From assembly GCA_028705415.1 (NCBI GenBank), contig JAQWDO010000066.1, positions 1 to 5,251 on the forward strand: 5,251 nt of DNA. The letters run 5' to 3'. The notes beneath the pieces are model-generated. The model did not search any database and was not told the DNA's origin. It was given only the letters and a program-made list of their open reading frames with translations. Of this stretch, positions 4,371-5,251 are shown one piece after another; the stretch's first letter is position 1; the number at the start of each line of letters is the position of its first letter. Both the position numbers and the translations under genes were made by a program. Origin of the DNA: Dehalococcoidales bacterium (GTDB lineage: Bacteria; Chloroflexota; Dehalococcoidia; Dehalococcoidales; CSSed11-197).

Positions 4371-5251
4371 TTACACCTGTTTTTCACTTTTACCAAATCT
4401 TTCAGGCCACCACCCCTGCAGCCGCTTTATAATTTCTTTCTCAAAACCCTCTTCGCCCGGATGATAATATCTCCGGTTTTTTAGTGAATCAGGCAGATTT
4501 TGCTGGCGTACAAAATGCCCCTCATACTGGTGAGCATACTTGTAACCCTTTCCATAGCCGGCTTCTTTCATAAGATTTGTTACTGCATTCCTCAGGTGGA
4601 GCGGCACTGGCTCACTGGATGAACGGGCGATATCTGCCTGGACATTAGAGTAAGCTGCATACAAAGAATTGCTTTTGGGCGCAGCAGCCAGATAAACCAC
4701 CAGTTCTGCAAGGGCGAGCTTGGCTTCTGGCATGCCCACAAAATGAACTGCCTGCTGGGCAGCCATGGCAATTACCAGAGCCTGCGGGTCTGCCATACCA
4801 ACATCTTCAGTAGCAAAGCGAATCAATCGCCGGGCTATATACAAAGGGTCTTCTCCGGCTTCAATCATCCGGCCAAGCCAGTAAAGAGAAGCATCTGGAT
4901 CAGAACCACGCATTGTTTTGTGCAAAGCTGAAATAGTATCGTAGTGAGCATCACCGGATTTATCATATTTAAGCGCCCGGTGGCCAACCACGTCTTCAAG
5001 TATCGCCAGCGTCAGGCGGCGGCGATTGTGCTCATCCGGTGCAGTTGCGTTTGCCGCTGCTTCCAAAATATTTAACCCCTGCCTGGCATCATGATCAGCT
5101 ATGCTAACCAGCCAGTCCAGAGCCTTTTCATCTACCACAAGACCGAGCATTCCGATGCCTTTTTCAGAATCTTCGATCGCTCTTTGGAGAATAGTACGTA
5201 TCTCATCATCGCCAAGAGGGTGTAATATTATCACCTGACAACGGGATAAAA
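4371..5251 (-). CDS. rarA: Replication-associated recombination protein A (AAA+ ATPase), C-terminal part, 5' end off window
   Basis: RarA (MgsA), the bacterial relative of eukaryotic WRNIP1/Mgs1, is a clamp-loader-type AAA+ ATPase acting at stalled replication forks. About 292 residues are present of a usual 420-450; Walker A and B lie beyond the right edge. The frame continues past the GTG at 5234, reading LSRCQVIILHPLGDDEI, so that GTG is not the start. The SRC motif (5238-5246) holds the clamp-loader-type arginine finger. DARQGLNILEAA contains the sensor-2 Arg (5082-5084). Then comes the family-specific C-terminal block: ISALHKTMRGSDPDASLYWLGRM, followed by EAGEDPLYIARRLIRFATEDVG, GYKYAHQYEGHFVRQQ and RRYYHPGEEGFEK. 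No terminator follows its stop, so the small zinc-module gene may be co-transcribed. Confidence 0.95.
   Translation of the reverse strand, partial: LSRCQVIILHPLGDDEIRTILQRAIEDSEKGIGMLGLVVDEKALDWLVSIADHDARQGLNILEAAANATAPDEHNRRRLTLAILEDVVGHRALKYDKSGDAHYDTISALHKTMRGSDPDASLYWLGRMIEAGEDPLYIARRLIRFATEDVGMADPQALVIAMAAQQAVHFVGMPEAKLALAELVVYLAAAPKSNSLYAAYSNVQADIARSSSEPVPLHLRNAVTNLMKEAGYGKGYKYAHQYEGHFVRQQNLPDSLKNRRYYHPGEEGFEKEIIKRLQGWWPERFGKSEKQV

Overview
The window is an ordinary-looking bacterial chromosomal segment of moderate GC with tightly packed housekeeping genes, GTG as well as ATG starts, and good Shine-Dalgarno (SD) sequences. The wording of several proteins (the class I aminotransferase, the C-terminal half of RarA, and a TrpRS with an apparent Fe-S cysteine motif) suggests an anaerobic bacterium, perhaps a Chloroflexota/Dehalococcoidia-type organism. 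That placement is an inference from protein style, not a database result. No rRNA, tRNA, CRISPR array, insertion sequence or phage gene was seen.

Layout. (1) Bases 1-629 (+): the 3' half of a PLP-dependent class I/II aminotransferase, cut by the window edge. (2) 661-2550 (-): a probable two-gene operon, ispH then trpS, converging on the aminotransferase with a 31-base gap. (3) 2551-2736: a divergent intergenic region with a candidate promoter for each direction. (4) 2737-3555 (+): two small lipoprotein genes 18 bases apart, followed by a perfect 16-bp hairpin. (5) 3600-4003 (+): an AT-rich patch with a 37-codon membrane-peptide ORF behind a strong SD, then a 65-aa single-span membrane protein with its own promoter. 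(6) 4099-4136: a strong bidirectional terminator. (7) 4130-5251 (-): a tiny two-CxxCxGTG zinc-binding protein downstream of rarA, whose 5' end lies off the right edge.

How it fits together. IspH catalyses the last step of the MEP isoprenoid pathway and carries a [4Fe-4S] cluster. The co-directional TrpRS has a C-x20-C-x6-C-x2-C motif matching the cluster site known from Thermotoga maritima TrpRS, so both products of this operon may be Fe-S proteins. The lipoprotein pair is probably co-transcribed and exported; its function is unknown. RarA acts at stalled replication forks, and the small zinc protein shares its 3' terminator. No obvious novel defence or mobile system is present. The items most worth a second look are the Fe-S TrpRS, the isolated DnaJ/anti-TRAP-style zinc module, the DSRCP-type lipoprotein and the AT-rich small-protein patch.
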